Origin: Catellatospora coxensis
Lineage (GTDB): Bacteria > Actinomycetota > Actinomycetes > Mycobacteriales > Micromonosporaceae
NCBI RefSeq assembly: GCF_016862635.1
Contig: NZ_BONI01000028.1
Location: 1 to 64,000, forward strand
Length of the DNA: 64,000 nucleotides
Direction: 5' to 3'
The position numbers were made by a program, and so were the translations under genes. Every line of letters begins with the position of its first letter. Within the stretch, counting starts at the first letter, position 1. Shown here one piece after another: positions 32,438-40,890 of this stretch. The notes beneath the pieces are model-generated. The model was given only the letters and a program-made list of their open reading frames with translations. It was not told the DNA's origin and made no database searches.

Positions 32438-33226
32438 CTAACCGCGCGCGGGCTTCTCCTCAATGGCCGCGTTGATATCCGCGGCGAAGTGCGAGACCTG
32501 GGTATAGACGCCGGGGTATGCCGCGCGGCCGCACCCCACGCCCCAGCTGACGATGCCGACCTGCACCCAGCGCGTGCCGTCGCGCCGCAGCAGCGGGCCG
32601 CCCGAGTCGCCCTGGCAGCTGTCCTTGCCGCCGTGCGCGAGGTCGCCGGCGCAGATCATGTCCGAGTCGGTGAAGCCGTACCCGTGCGAGCGGTAGATCT
32701 TGCCGCAGGTCCCGTCGCCGACGAACGGCACCTGCACCTTGCGCAGGTAGCGCTGCTGGGCGCGGGAGCCCTCGCGGGTCGCGCCCCAGCCGACCGCGGT
32801 GAGCGTGCCGCCGTCCAGGCCGCCGCCGGAGGGCAGCGCGACCACCGGCACGCCGACGGGCCGGGACAGCCGGATCACGGCCCAGTCGTCGCCGCGGGTC
32901 ACGTCGGAGAAGCCGCGGGCCCGCCACACGTGGCTGCTGCGCACCTGGAACGTCTTGCCGGAGCCGAGGTCGGCCGAGCCGCCCCGCACGCTGATCGAGG
33001 AGTTGGCGCCGGTACGGCTGACGCAATGCGCGGCGGTGAGCACGTACTGGCTGCGCACCAGGGTGCCCGCGCAGCCGTTGCCCAGCCGCACCATCCACGG
33101 GAACTCCCCCGCTCCGGCGCGGGACCCGCCGATGACCTCGACCTGCGGCGGGTCGGCGGGTTCGGCCGCGGCGGGCGACGCCACCGCCATCGCCGCCACG
33201 CACATGAACAGCGCGATCGCCCGCAT
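32438..33226 (-). CDS. Secreted trypsin-like serine protease (S1)
   Basis: 262 aa with a signal peptide (MRAIALFMCVAAMAVASPAAA), then a short propeptide and the S1 domain starting VIGGSRAG. Catalytic triad: His in LTAAHC, Asp in DDWAVIRL, Ser in GDSGGP. The Asp six residues before the Ser (KDSCQGDSGG) predicts trypsin-like Arg/Lys specificity. Six Cys fit three disulfides. ATG 33226 is preferred because GGAGG lies 6 nt upstream; ATG 33232 sits directly on the SD. Confidence 0.93.
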   Translation of the reverse strand: MRAIALFMCVAAMAVASPAAAEPADPPQVEVIGGSRAGAGEFPWMVRLGNGCAGTLVRSQYVLTAAHCVSRTGANSSISVRGGSADLGSGKTFQVRSSHVWRARGFSDVTRGDDWAVIRLSRPVGVPVVALPSGGGLDGGTLTAVGWGATREGSRAQQRYLRKVQVPFVGDGTCGKIYRSHGYGFTDSDMICAGDLAHGGKDSCQGDSGGPLLRRDGTRWVQVGIVSWGVGCGRAAYPGVYTQVSHFAADINAAIEEKPARG

Positions 33227-33355
33227 CAGCATCCTCCGAGGTCGACGGTGATGCCGATATTAGCTTGTTTGGGCGATTAATCCTTTATGTTGCTGATCCC
33301 CACCCATCGCGGATAGCATCACTCCCCATTATCTGATTAGGTATCGTCAACCGCG

Positions 33356-33988
33356 ATGAAGATTTCCGAGCTGAGCCGCACCAGCGGCGTATCGCTGCCC
33401 ACGGTCAAGTACTACCTGCGCGAGGGGTTGCTCCCACCCGGCCGCCCGACGGGCCGTAACCAGGCCGAATACGGCGACGCGCACCTGCGGCGGCTGCGCC
33501 TGATCCGGGCGCTGCTCGACGTCGGCAACCTGAGCGTGGCCGGGGTGCGCCAGGTGCTGCAGGCCGTCGACGACGCCGAGCTGCCCGGCCACCACCTGCT
33601 CGGCACCGCGCACGAGGCGATCGCGGGAGTGCCGCGGGCTGATCGCGGCACGCCCGGCTGGCAGGCGGCGCGGGCCGAGGCCGGCCGGATCGTGGCGGGC
33701 CGGGGCTGGCGGGTGCACGAGCGGGCCCCCGCCCTGGACCAGCTCGCCGACGCCATCGCGGCGCTGCGCGAGCTCGGGCAGGAGGACATGCTGGCGATGG
33801 TCGACGATTACGCCGAGGCGACCGAGCGGCTGGCCCGCCAGGAAGTGGCCCTGGTGCTGGCCCGCGGTGACCGGGCCGCCATGGTCGAGGGCCTGGTCAC
33901 CGGCACCGTGCTCGGCGAGGCCGTGCTCACCGCACTGCGCCGGCTGGCCCAGGAGCACACCAGCGCCGGCCTCGCCGGGCCCGGCTGA
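33356..33988 (+). CDS. MerR family transcriptional regulator
   Basis: 210 aa. The N-terminal MerR helix-turn-helix and wing, MKISELSRTSGVSLPTVKYYLREGLLPPGR, is followed by a dimerisation helix and a helical C-terminal domain of about 130 residues without the Cys of metal sensors. It is divergent from the trypsin-like protease across an AT-rich 122-bp gap (33233-33355) that must hold both promoters, so the protease may be a target. Ligand unknown. Confidence 0.9.
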   Translation: MKISELSRTSGVSLPTVKYYLREGLLPPGRPTGRNQAEYGDAHLRRLRLIRALLDVGNLSVAGVRQVLQAVDDAELPGHHLLGTAHEAIAGVPRADRGTPGWQAARAEAGRIVAGRGWRVHERAPALDQLADAIAALRELGQEDMLAMVDDYAEATERLARQEVALVLARGDRAAMVEGLVTGTVLGEAVLTALRRLAQEHTSAGLAGPG

Positions 33989-33992
33989 CGGG

Positions 33993-34655
33993 TCAGTACC
34001 AGCCCTTCGCCTCGGAGTGCGCCCAGGCGTCACACGGCTTGCCGTAGCGCTTCTTGATGTAGTCCAGGCCCCACTTGATCTGCGTGGCGGGGTTGGTCTG
34101 CCAGTCGTCGCCGAACTTCGCCATCTTGTCGCCGGGCAGCGACTGCGGGATGCCGTACGCCCCGGAGCTCTTGTTCTCGGCCCGGTGGTTCCAGCCGGAT
34201 TCCCGGGTCCACAGCTTGTTGAGGCAGGCCATCTGGGTGAGGTCCATGCCCGCGGCGAGCACCAGCGCGCACCCGATCGCACGGTTGCCGCTGAACTCGT
34301 TGCAGCTGCTGGGAATGGGCCCGAAGTCGACCGTGGCGGTGCGGTTGGCGCCGCGGCGGCTGGCCTCCTTCTCCACGGCGGCGGCACGGGCGGCGGCGGC
34401 CTTGGCCTCGGCCGCGGCGCGGTCCTGCGCCGCCAGGTGGAGCTGGTGCTGCTGCAGGGTGAGCGCGGCCGACTCGGCCTGCGCCACGATGTGCGCCTGG
34501 CCCCCGCCCTGCGCGTCGGCCTGCAACGACGCGGTCTCGTCGAGCCGCATCGCACCGGCCACCCCGCCCAGCAGGGTCAGCACGGCGAGGCCACGGACGA
34601 TCACGCGGCTGGTCGCGGGGTGCGCCCGGCGAGGGGCGCGGCGTTGCCGGGACAC
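33993..34655 (-). CDS. Exported transglycosylase-like (SLT/lysozyme-fold) protein
   Basis: 220 aa. A membrane or signal helix lies near residues 18-36. The coiled, Ala/Glu-rich middle (VAQAESAALTLQQHQLHLAAQDRAAAEAKAA) is followed by a C-terminal domain with LWTRESGWNHRAENKSSGAYGIPQSLPG and WGLDYIKKRYG, with the catalytic Glu in ESGWN. It would cleave peptidoglycan outside the membrane. Paralogue of the gene at 36387. GTG 34655 has AGAGGA about 7 nt upstream. It stands downstream of the PIN-PhoH gene. Confidence 0.85.
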   Translation of the reverse strand: MSRQRRAPRRAHPATSRVIVRGLAVLTLLGGVAGAMRLDETASLQADAQGGGQAHIVAQAESAALTLQQHQLHLAAQDRAAAEAKAAAARAAAVEKEASRRGANRTATVDFGPIPSSCNEFSGNRAIGCALVLAAGMDLTQMACLNKLWTRESGWNHRAENKSSGAYGIPQSLPGDKMAKFGDDWQTNPATQIKWGLDYIKKRYGKPCDAWAHSEAKGWY

Positions 34656-34820
34656 AGGGGATCCTCTCGGCGGTGGGGGCCCCGGGTCCGTCCGCAGTCG
34701 GGGGTGGACGGTCGCAGGGGAGCACGCCCTGCCGGGCAACGCGCGGGCCGCTCGGCGCGCCGGGGGATGGCACGCCGGGGCGCCGGGTTGCGGGGCGCTC
34801 GACCCCACCCTTACGCAAAG

Positions 34821-34882
34821 GACCGGGGCCTGTCGTCGCCCGGCCAGGCGACTGTGGCCCCGGTCACACCCGAAAGGGTGTC
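34821..34882 (-). terminator. Tandem hairpins after the PIN-PhoH gene
   Basis: ACACCC-GAAA-GGGTGT (34866-34881) is a tetraloop hairpin. Next to it GACCGGGGCC...GGCCCCGGTC (34821-34865) has an inner GTCGCC/GGCGAC stem. They lie 15-75 bp past the phoH stop. Strong GC stems without a T run are usual for actinobacterial terminators. Confidence 0.65.
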
Positions 34883-34896
34883 AAATCAGGACGGAA

Positions 34897-36216
34897 TCAC
34901 TCCTCCAGAAGATCGGTGACCACCTCGGCGATGGCAGAACGCTCCGACCGGGTGAGGGTCACGTGCGCGAAGAGCGGATGCCCCTTGAGGGTCTCGATCA
35001 CCGCCGTGACACCGTCGTGCCGACCGACCCTCAGATTGTCGCGCTGCGCCACGTCGTGGGTGAGCACCACCCGCGAACCCGCGCCGATGCGCGACAGCAC
35101 GGTGAGCAGCACGCCCCGCTCCAGCGACTGCGCCTCGTCGACGATGACGAACGCGTCGTGCAGGCTGCGGCCGCGGATGTGGGTCAGCGGCAGCACCTCC
35201 AGCATGCCCCGGTGCAGCACCTCGTCGCGTACGTTGTCGTGCACCAGCGCGCCGAGGGTGTCGAACACCGCCTGCGCCCAGGGCGACATCTTCTCCGCCT
35301 CGGTGCCGGGCAGGTAGCCCAGCTCCTGGCCGCCGACGGCGTACAGCGGGCGGAAGACGATGACCTTCTTGTGCTTGCCCCGCTCCATCACCTGCTCCAG
35401 GCCGGCGCACAGGGCCAGCGCCGACTTGCCGGTGCCCGCCCGGCCGCCCAGCGAGACGATGCCGATGCTGTCGTCGAGCAGCAGGTCCAGCGCGATGCGC
35501 TGCTCCGCCGAGCGCCCGCGCAGCCCGAACGCCTCGCGGTCGCCGCGGACCAGCCGCACCGTCTTGTCCGTGTGCACGCGCCCGAGCGCCGAGCCGCGGC
35601 CCGCGTGCAGGATCAGTCCGGTGTGGACGGGCAGTCCCGCCGCTTCGTCATGGTCGATGCCCTCTCCGGCGTAGAGCGCGGCCATGTCGGCGTCCGACAG
35701 GTCCACCTCCGCCAGGCCGGACCAGGTCGGGTCGACCGCCTGGTCGTGCCGGTACTCGTCAGCCGCCAGGCCCACCGCGGCGGCCTTGACCCGCAACGGC
35801 ATGTCCTTGCTGACCAGGGTCACCTGCTGCCCGTCCGCCGCGAGCCCGAGCGCCACCGCGAGGATGCGCGAATCATTCGAGTCGTTGCGACCGAACTGTC
35901 GGTCCACCTCACGGCGGAGCGCGCTGGGCAACAGCTGCGGGTCGCTGTGGTTCAGCTCTACTCGCAGCGTTCCGCCGGCGTCGTTCACCGGCAGCGGCAC
36001 GTCCAGCCTGCCGTGCTTGATGCGCAGGTCGTCGAGCAGTCGCAGCGACTGCCGGGCGAACCAGCCGAGCTCCGGGTGGTGCCGCTTGCCCTCCAGCTCG
36101 GAGATGACCACGAGCGGCAGCACGACGTTGTGCTCGGAGAAGCGGCGGATCGCGGCCGGATCCGCCAGCAGCACGGAGGTGTCGAGTACGTACGTTCGTA
36201 TCGGGACATCGACCAT
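34897..36216 (-). CDS. PIN-domain/PhoH ATPase fusion (PhoH2-like)
   Basis: 439 aa. The N-terminal PIN ribonuclease domain (residues 1-150) shows the acidic residues D (YVLDTSVLL), E (ISELEGKRH) and D ([16 protein letters not shown]). The C-terminal PhoH domain (about 230-439) shows Walker [14 protein letters not shown] and Walker [11 protein letters not shown]. In mycobacteria PhoH2 is an ATP-dependent RNA-unwinding ribonuclease, and its upstream antitoxin gene is phoAT. No phoAT-like ORF is seen before this start. Confidence 0.92.
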   Translation of the reverse strand: MVDVPIRTYVLDTSVLLADPAAIRRFSEHNVVLPLVVISELEGKRHHPELGWFARQSLRLLDDLRIKHGRLDVPLPVNDAGGTLRVELNHSDPQLLPSALRREVDRQFGRNDSNDSRILAVALGLAADGQQVTLVSKDMPLRVKAAAVGLAADEYRHDQAVDPTWSGLAEVDLSDADMAALYAGEGIDHDEAAGLPVHTGLILHAGRGSALGRVHTDKTVRLVRGDREAFGLRGRSAEQRIALDLLLDDSIGIVSLGGRAGTGKSALALCAGLEQVMERGKHKKVIVFRPLYAVGGQELGYLPGTEAEKMSPWAQAVFDTLGALVHDNVRDEVLHRGMLEVLPLTHIRGRSLHDAFVIVDEAQSLERGVLLTVLSRIGAGSRVVLTHDVAQRDNLRVGRHDGVTAVIETLKGHPLFAHVTLTRSERSAIAEVVTDLLEE

Positions 36217-36322
36217 GACTCACGCTAACCGCAAGAAACCCGTTTGGCCAGCATGTCTTCGCGATCAGTACGACGATCCGCCGATGTCGGCATCACCCGG
36301 TCGGGGGATGCCGAGGCCAGAT

Positions 36323-36376
36323 CGCCGCTCGCTTCACGTAGTCGCTGCGTGACTGAAGGTCGTGAAACGAGCGGCG
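36323..36376 (-). terminator. Hairpin after the second transglycosylase-like gene
   Basis: CGCCGCTCGCTTCACG and CGTGAAACGAGCGGCG are 16-bp arms with one mismatch and a 22-bp loop, 11 bp past the stop of the 36387 gene. A probable transcription terminator between it and PIN-PhoH. Confidence 0.65.
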
Positions 36377-36386
36377 AATCCGCGTG

Positions 36387-37079
36387 TCAGTACCAGCTGA
36401 CGTCCTGGAAATGCGCCCACGCGCCGGCAGGTGTCTGGTACCGGTTCTTGATGTAGTCCAAGCCCCACTTGATCTGCGTGGCGGGGTTGGTCTTCCAGTC
36501 GTCGCCGAACTTCGCCATCTTGTCGCCGGGCAGCGCCTGCGGGATGCCGTACGCGCCCGAGCCGGAGTTCTCCGCCTTGTGGTTCCAGCCGCTCTCGTGC
36601 TGCCACAGCTTCACGAGCGGGCTCATCTGGCTGTACCCGAAGCCGAAGCTGGGCAGCAGCTTGCACGCGGTGAGCTGGTTGCCGGTGAACGCCTTGCACG
36701 AGGTCGGCGTGGGTGTCGAGGCGGTGCGCTTGACGGCCGGCTTCGGGGCGGTGGTCGGCACGTGCGCCTTGGGCGTGGTGGCCCGGGGCGGGCTCACGCT
36801 CGGCGTCGGGGTGGCCGAGGCGCTCGGGGACGCCTCCAGGAGGCGGTCGTAGTCGCGGGTGGCCGCCTCGGCCTCGGCGGCGCGGGCCGCGGCGAGGTCG
36901 GTGGCCACGGGCTCCGGGTCGGACTTTCCGGCCAGGCCGTAGCCGGCCGCGCCGAGCACGGCGGCGCAGAGCACGCCGAGCGCGATCTTCCGGGAGTGGG
37001 CGGCCAGCAGGCGGGCCGGGCCGCTGCGCTGACGGACTTCACGATGGCGGCCCAGCAGGGGGTCACGGGGTGTCGACAC
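36387..37079 (-). CDS. Exported transglycosylase-like (SLT/lysozyme-fold) protein, paralogue
   Basis: 230 aa. A signal/anchor helix (KIALGVLCAAVLGAAGYGL, about residues 31-49), a Ser/Pro/Thr-rich linker, and the same C-terminal catalytic domain as the 33993 gene: LWQHESGWNHKAENSGSGAYGIPQALPG and WGLDYIKNRY, with Glu in ESGWN. Both end in an aromatic WY. GTG 37079; its SD (AGGGA) lies in the stem of a predicted leader structure at 37085-37141, so translation may be regulated. Confidence 0.85.
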   Translation of the reverse strand: MSTPRDPLLGRHREVRQRSGPARLLAAHSRKIALGVLCAAVLGAAGYGLAGKSDPEPVATDLAAARAAEAEAATRDYDRLLEASPSASATPTPSVSPPRATTPKAHVPTTAPKPAVKRTASTPTPTSCKAFTGNQLTACKLLPSFGFGYSQMSPLVKLWQHESGWNHKAENSGSGAYGIPQALPGDKMAKFGDDWKTNPATQIKWGLDYIKNRYQTPAGAWAHFQDVSWY

Positions 37080-37084
37080 GAGTC

Positions 37085-37141
37085 GGTCCCTTCGTAGGGG
37101 GTTGCCGCGCCTCGGGGGGAGGAAGGCGCTGGTCAGGGACC
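37085..37141 (-). promoter_or_regulatory. Structured leader that buries the ribosome binding site
   Basis: On the minus strand GGTCCCT (37141-37135) can pair with AGGGACC (37091-37085), enclosing an inner stem AGCGCC/GGCGCT-type (AGCGCCT...AGGCGC) and an unpaired GGCAACCCCCTACGA. The right side of the outer stem contains the AGGGA ribosome binding site, five bases before the GTG 37079 start. This is an on/off layout for a riboswitch or thermosensor. It does not match a class I can name. Confidence 0.45.
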
Positions 37142-37246
37142 CTGCCGGGTTTTCCGGCGCCGTGCCAAGCCGGTCACGTGGATCGTGAAACAGGTCACAA
37201 TCTCAACGGGAGCGCAGGTGGGAGAGGGGAAGAAATCGGACTCAGG

Positions 37247-38017
37247 CTATGCGCCGAAACGGCGCTGGCGACCGGCGTACGCCCGCAGCGCCCGCAGGAA
37301 GTCCACGTGCCGGAAGTCCGGCCAGTTCAGCTCGCAGAAGTAGAACTCCGAGTGCGCGGACTGCCACAGCAGGAAGCCGGACAGCCGCTGCTCGCCGCTG
37401 GTCCGGATGATCAGATCCGGGTCGGGCTGGCCGCGGGTGTAGAGGTGCTCGGCGATGTGCTCGACGTCGAGCTTCTCGGCCACCTCCTCCAGCGTCGCGC
37501 CGGCCTTCGCGTGCTCCTGCAGCAGCGAGCGGACCGCGTCGGCGATCTCCCGGCGGCCGGTGTAGCCGACCGCGATGTTGACGTGCGCGCCGCCGTGGCG
37601 GCCCGCGGTGCGCTCCTGGGCGGCCTTCAGCGCGGCGGCGGTGTCGGCGGGCAGCAGGTCCAGCGCCCCGACCATCCGCAGCTGCCAGGGGTTGCCGTCC
37701 TCGGCCAGCTCGGTGCTCAGGTCCTCGATGATCTGCAGCAGCGGGTCCAGCTCGGCAGCCGGGCGGCGCAGGTTGTCCGTGGCCAGCAGGTACAGCGTGA
37801 CGTGGGCGATGCCGGCCTCGTCGCACCACCGCAGCAGTTCCTTGATCCGCTCGGCGCCGACCCGGTGGCCGTCGTTGGGGTCCACGTAGCCCATGTCGCG
37901 CGCCCAGCGGCGGTTGCCGTCGCACATGACGCCGACGTGCCGGGGACGCGGTTTGCCCGCCAGCAGCTGGATCAGGCGGCGTTCGTACACGGAGTAGACG
38001 AGGTCGCGGAGTTTCAT
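37247..38017 (-). CDS. uppS: Isoprenyl transferase (cis-prenyl diphosphate synthase)
   Basis: 256-aa cis-prenyltransferase that elongates FPP or GPP with IPP units for lipid-carrier synthesis. The DGNRRWA motif (about residues 33-39) carries the catalytic Asp; RTSGEQRLSGFLLWQSAHSEFYF near the C-terminus is the IPP-binding region. Length and N-terminus MKLRDLVYSVYERRLI resemble the mycobacterial Rv1086 short-chain (Z-FPP) type, so chain length is uncertain. TAGGCT lies 7 nt before the ATG with no SD, suggesting a leaderless mRNA. Confidence 0.92.
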   Translation of the reverse strand: MKLRDLVYSVYERRLIQLLAGKPRPRHVGVMCDGNRRWARDMGYVDPNDGHRVGAERIKELLRWCDEAGIAHVTLYLLATDNLRRPAAELDPLLQIIEDLSTELAEDGNPWQLRMVGALDLLPADTAAALKAAQERTAGRHGGAHVNIAVGYTGRREIADAVRSLLQEHAKAGATLEEVAEKLDVEHIAEHLYTRGQPDPDLIIRTSGEQRLSGFLLWQSAHSEFYFCELNWPDFRHVDFLRALRAYAGRQRRFGA

Positions 38018-38024
38018 CCTGGGC

Positions 38025-38030
38025 AGCCTA
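38025..38030 (-). promoter_or_regulatory. -10 box of a leaderless uppS transcript
   Basis: TAGGCT on the minus strand, 7 nt before the uppS ATG, a spacing that would put the first transcribed base at the start codon. No SD sequence is present. Confidence 0.5.
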
Positions 38031-38046
38031 ACGCCGCTTGCGCAGA

Positions 38047-38502
38047 TCAGCGCGGCTGCCAGGCGTCCGGGACCGTGGTGAGGTCTCGGACGGCCTCCGG
38101 CAGCTGACCGGTGACGGCCTGGGCCAGGGTCACCTCGTCGACGACGCCGCGCACCGCGGACCGCACCGCGACCCATACCAGCGGCAGGTGGGTGGAGGTG
38201 CCGGTGTAGCTGGTCTGCTCAGGGCGGTGCCCCCGGACTCCGGCCAGCGGCCCGTCCACGGCGCGCAGGACCGTGCCGATGGTCACCTCGGCCGGTGGCG
38301 AGCTGAGGCTGTACCCGCCGTCCGCTCCCCGGACGGCGTGGATGACGCCGCTGCGCCGCAGATCGGCGAGCACCGCCTCCAGGAACTTGCGCGGCAGCCC
38401 CTGCGCGTCCGCCAGTGCCTGCGCCGAGATGGTGGCCGGGTAAGCGTTGGCCAGCTCCAGAGCGGCCCGGACCGCATAGTCGCCTCTAGCCGAGATCTGC
38501 AC
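38047..38502 (-). CDS. Rrf2 family transcriptional regulator
   Basis: 151 aa beginning MQISARGDYAVRAALELA, the conserved Rrf2 start, with a winged helix (ISAQALADAQGLPRKFLEAVLADLRRSGVIHAVRGADGGYSL). The IscR/NsrR Cys triad is absent from the dimerisation region, so no Fe-S cluster is expected. GTG 38502 is chosen for that N-terminus. It lies between uppS and pckG in the same direction, with a terminator and repeat copy 4 upstream. Target unknown. Confidence 0.88.
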   Translation of the reverse strand: MQISARGDYAVRAALELANAYPATISAQALADAQGLPRKFLEAVLADLRRSGVIHAVRGADGGYSLSSPPAEVTIGTVLRAVDGPLAGVRGHRPEQTSYTGTSTHLPLVWVAVRSAVRGVVDEVTLAQAVTGQLPEAVRDLTTVPDAWQPR

Positions 38503-38517
38503 ACCCCCATGATGCCC

Positions 38518-38548
38518 GCAGGCCCCCCGACTCCGCCGGGGGGCCTGC
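38518..38548 (-). terminator. GC-rich hairpin after pckG
   Basis: GCAGGCCCCCC and GGGGGGCCTGC, an 11-bp perfect stem with a 9-nt loop, between the pckG stop and the Rrf2 gene. A likely terminator for pckG. Confidence 0.65.
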
Positions 38549-38558
38549 GCGACTGTTC

Positions 38559-38641
38559 CAAGATCGTGACGATCTTGCGCGAACTGTTGGGGATTCGTCC
38601 GTTTGGGGCGAGTCGCCCCCACAGTTCAAGCAAGATCGCCG
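38559..38641 (+). repeat. Palindromic repeat, family A, copy 4 (right end degenerate)
   Basis: CAAGATCGTGACGATCTTGC, GAACTGTTGGGGAT and CCCACAGTTCAAGCAAGATCG match copies 2, 3 and 5; the core differs. The outer right arm is lost near the end of pckG at 38658. It lies between pckG and the Rrf2 gene, both on the minus strand. Confidence 0.75.
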
Positions 38642-38657
38642 CTCATGGCGGGGAGGG

Positions 38658-40493
38658 TTACTCCGTGACGTTCAGGCGGGCTTTGAGGGCGTCTAGCTCG
38701 GACCAGAGGACGGCGGGGAGCTTGTCGCCGAACTTGTCGAACCACTCGGTGATCTGCGGGATCTCGGCGGTCCACTCGTCCTGGCGGACTTCGAGGGCGA
38801 GTTCGACGTCCTTGGTGGGGAGGTCGAGGCCGGTGAGGTCGAGGTCCTCGGCGCGGGGGACGAAGCCGACGGGGGTTTCGACCGCGGCGGCCTCGCCCTC
38901 CAGGCGCTCGACGACCCACTTGAGGACGCGCGAGTTCTCGCCGAATCCGGGCCACAGGAAGCGGCCGTCGTCACCGCGGCGGAACCAGTTGACGTAGAAG
39001 ATCGCGGGCAGCTTGTCGGCGTTGCCGTCGACGCCCTTGCCCATGGCGATCCAGTGGCGGAAGTAGTCGCCGGCGTTGTAGCCGATGAACGGCAGCATCG
39101 CCATCGGGTCGCGGCGGACCACGCCGACCTGGCCGACCGCGGCGGCGGTCGTCTCCGAGGACAGGGTCGCGCCCTGGAAGACGCCGTGCACCCAGTCGCG
39201 GGCCTGGCTGACCAGCGGGATCGTGGTCTTGCGGCGGCCGCCGAACAGGATCGCCGAGATCGGCACACCCTGCGGGTCGTCGTACTCCGGCGCCAGGATC
39301 GGGCACTGCGTGATCGGGGTGCAGAAGCGCGAGTTCGGGTGGCTGGAGACCTGCTCGGAGTCCGGGGTCCAGTCGTTGCCGTGCCAGTCGGTGAGGTGGG
39401 CCGGGGGCTCGCCCATGCCCTCCCACCAGATGTCGCCGTCGTCGGTGCGGGCCACGTTGGTGAACAGCGAATTGCCGGCGGCGAGCGTACGCATCGCGTT
39501 CGGGTTGGTCTTCCAGTCCGTGCCCGGCGCGACGCCGAACAGGCCGTACTCCGGGTTCACCGCGTACAGGCGGCCGTCGGGGCCGAAGCGCATCCAGGCG
39601 ATGTCGTCGCCGAGGGTCTCGACCTTCCAGCCGGGGATGGTCGGCTCCAGCATGGCGAGGTTGGTCTTGCCGCACGCCGACGGGAACGCCGCCGCGATGT
39701 AGTGCACCTTGCCGGCCGGGCTGGTCAGCTTGAGGATCAGCATGTGCTCGGCGAGCCAGCCCTCGTCGCGGCCCATCACGCTGGCGATGCGCAGCGAGTA
39801 GCACTTCTTGCCCAGCAGCGAGTTGCCGCCGTAGCCCGAGCCGAACGACCAGATCTCGCGGGTCTCCGGGAAGTGGGAGATGTACTTGGTGGTCGAGCAC
39901 GGCCACGGCACGTCGGCCTGGCCCGGCTCCAGCGGCGCGCCGACCGAGTGCAGCGCGGGCACGAAGTCCGCGGTCTCGCCCATGGCCTCCAGCACCTTGG
40001 CGCCCATGCGGGTCATGATGCGCATGCTGGCCACGACGTACGCCGAGTCGGTGATCTCGACGCCGAACATCGGGTTCTCCGCGTCCAGCGGGCCCATGCA
40101 GAACGGGATGACGTACATGGTGCGGCCGCGCATGCAGCCCCGGTACAGCTCGGTCATGAGCTGCTTCATCTCGGCCGGGGCCATCCAGTTGTTGGTCGGG
40201 CCGGCGTCGGCCTCGTCGACCGAGCAGATGAACGTGCGCTCCTCGACCCGCGCCACGTCGGACGGGTCGGTGCGCGCCCAGAAGGAGTTGGGTCGCTTGA
40301 CCGGGTCCAGCTGGACCAGGCTGCCCGCGGTGACGAGTTCGGCGGTGAGCCGCGTCCACTCGTCCTCGGAGCCGTCGCACCACACGATGCTGTCCGGCGT
40401 GGTGAGCTCTGCGATCTGGCGCACCCAGGCGAGCAGCTTCGGGTGCGAGGTCGGATGCTGGTCAAGCCCTGCGATGACTGCCGGCGCGGTCAT
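38658..40493 (-). CDS. pckG: Phosphoenolpyruvate carboxykinase (GTP)
   Basis: 611-aa gluconeogenic enzyme: oxaloacetate + GTP to PEP + CO2 + GDP. The kinase loop [13 protein letters not shown], metal site [13 protein letters not shown], the R-loop and the [11 protein letters not shown] nucleotide region are intact. Length and [19 protein letters not shown] identify the GTP class. The ATG follows GAGGAGAACTCC. A CTTGTG-N8-CACAAG palindrome about 120 bp upstream may be an operator. Confidence 0.97.
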   Translation of the reverse strand: MTAPAVIAGLDQHPTSHPKLLAWVRQIAELTTPDSIVWCDGSEDEWTRLTAELVTAGSLVQLDPVKRPNSFWARTDPSDVARVEERTFICSVDEADAGPTNNWMAPAEMKQLMTELYRGCMRGRTMYVIPFCMGPLDAENPMFGVEITDSAYVVASMRIMTRMGAKVLEAMGETADFVPALHSVGAPLEPGQADVPWPCSTTKYISHFPETREIWSFGSGYGGNSLLGKKCYSLRIASVMGRDEGWLAEHMLILKLTSPAGKVHYIAAAFPSACGKTNLAMLEPTIPGWKVETLGDDIAWMRFGPDGRLYAVNPEYGLFGVAPGTDWKTNPNAMRTLAAGNSLFTNVARTDDGDIWWEGMGEPPAHLTDWHGNDWTPDSEQVSSHPNSRFCTPITQCPILAPEYDDPQGVPISAILFGGRRKTTIPLVSQARDWVHGVFQGATLSSETTAAAVGQVGVVRRDPMAMLPFIGYNAGDYFRHWIAMGKGVDGNADKLPAIFYVNWFRRGDDGRFLWPGFGENSRVLKWVVERLEGEAAAVETPVGFVPRAEDLDLTGLDLPTKDVELALEVRQDEWTAEIPQITEWFDKFGDKLPAVLWSELDALKARLNVTE

Positions 40494-40890
40494 GGAGTTC
40501 TCCTCGTGGTCGTCTTTGACCGACGGATACGACGGACCACGGCCGGGTGGCCGTGCGTCGTCCGGGATGTGGCCTCAGCGTAAGCCCGGTTTGTTGCCTG
40601 AGACCCTTCCCGCCTTGTGAATAAGTGCACAAGCGTCGGTCTGGGTGCTTCTTCGCGCACGATTCTTCGGCCGAACGCGCACGTTTCCGCAAATCCCCTT
40701 TTTGATCACAGCGCAGCGCGACAGCACTGACGCGAGCGGACCCCGTCACCTACTACCACTACCCGTTCCGGGCTCCGGCGAACGCGCTTATCGCGACTTC
40801 ATCATGAGCTCCGCATATTCCGCAAATCGGGTGATTGGTCTAACGTCCCTAGCAGCCGGCGAAACCGTGACATTCCCCCCGGAGGCGGCC
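40494..40890. other. 397-bp divergent region pckG / ECF fusion gene
   Basis: No credible gene. It holds the pckG promoter side, with the palindrome at 40614-40633, and the leader of the ECF fusion gene, including an AT-richer patch near 40680-40710 and an SD (GGAGG, 40881-40885). An upstream in-frame ATG at 40804 exists but lacks an SD. Confidence 0.5.
40614..40633. promoter_or_regulatory. Candidate operator upstream of pckG
   Basis: CTTGTG-N8-CACAAG inverted repeat about 120 bp before the pckG start, in a short AT-rich patch. The spacing resembles GntR/LacI-class half-site arrangements but the binder is not identified. Confidence 0.35.

Noticed and set aside
34656-34820. c-di-AMP (ydaO/yuaA) riboswitch before the transglycosylase-like gene at 33993
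   Set aside because: Gene type and leader length fit, but the conserved words of that class (for example GACAGCTAAC) are absent; left unassigned.
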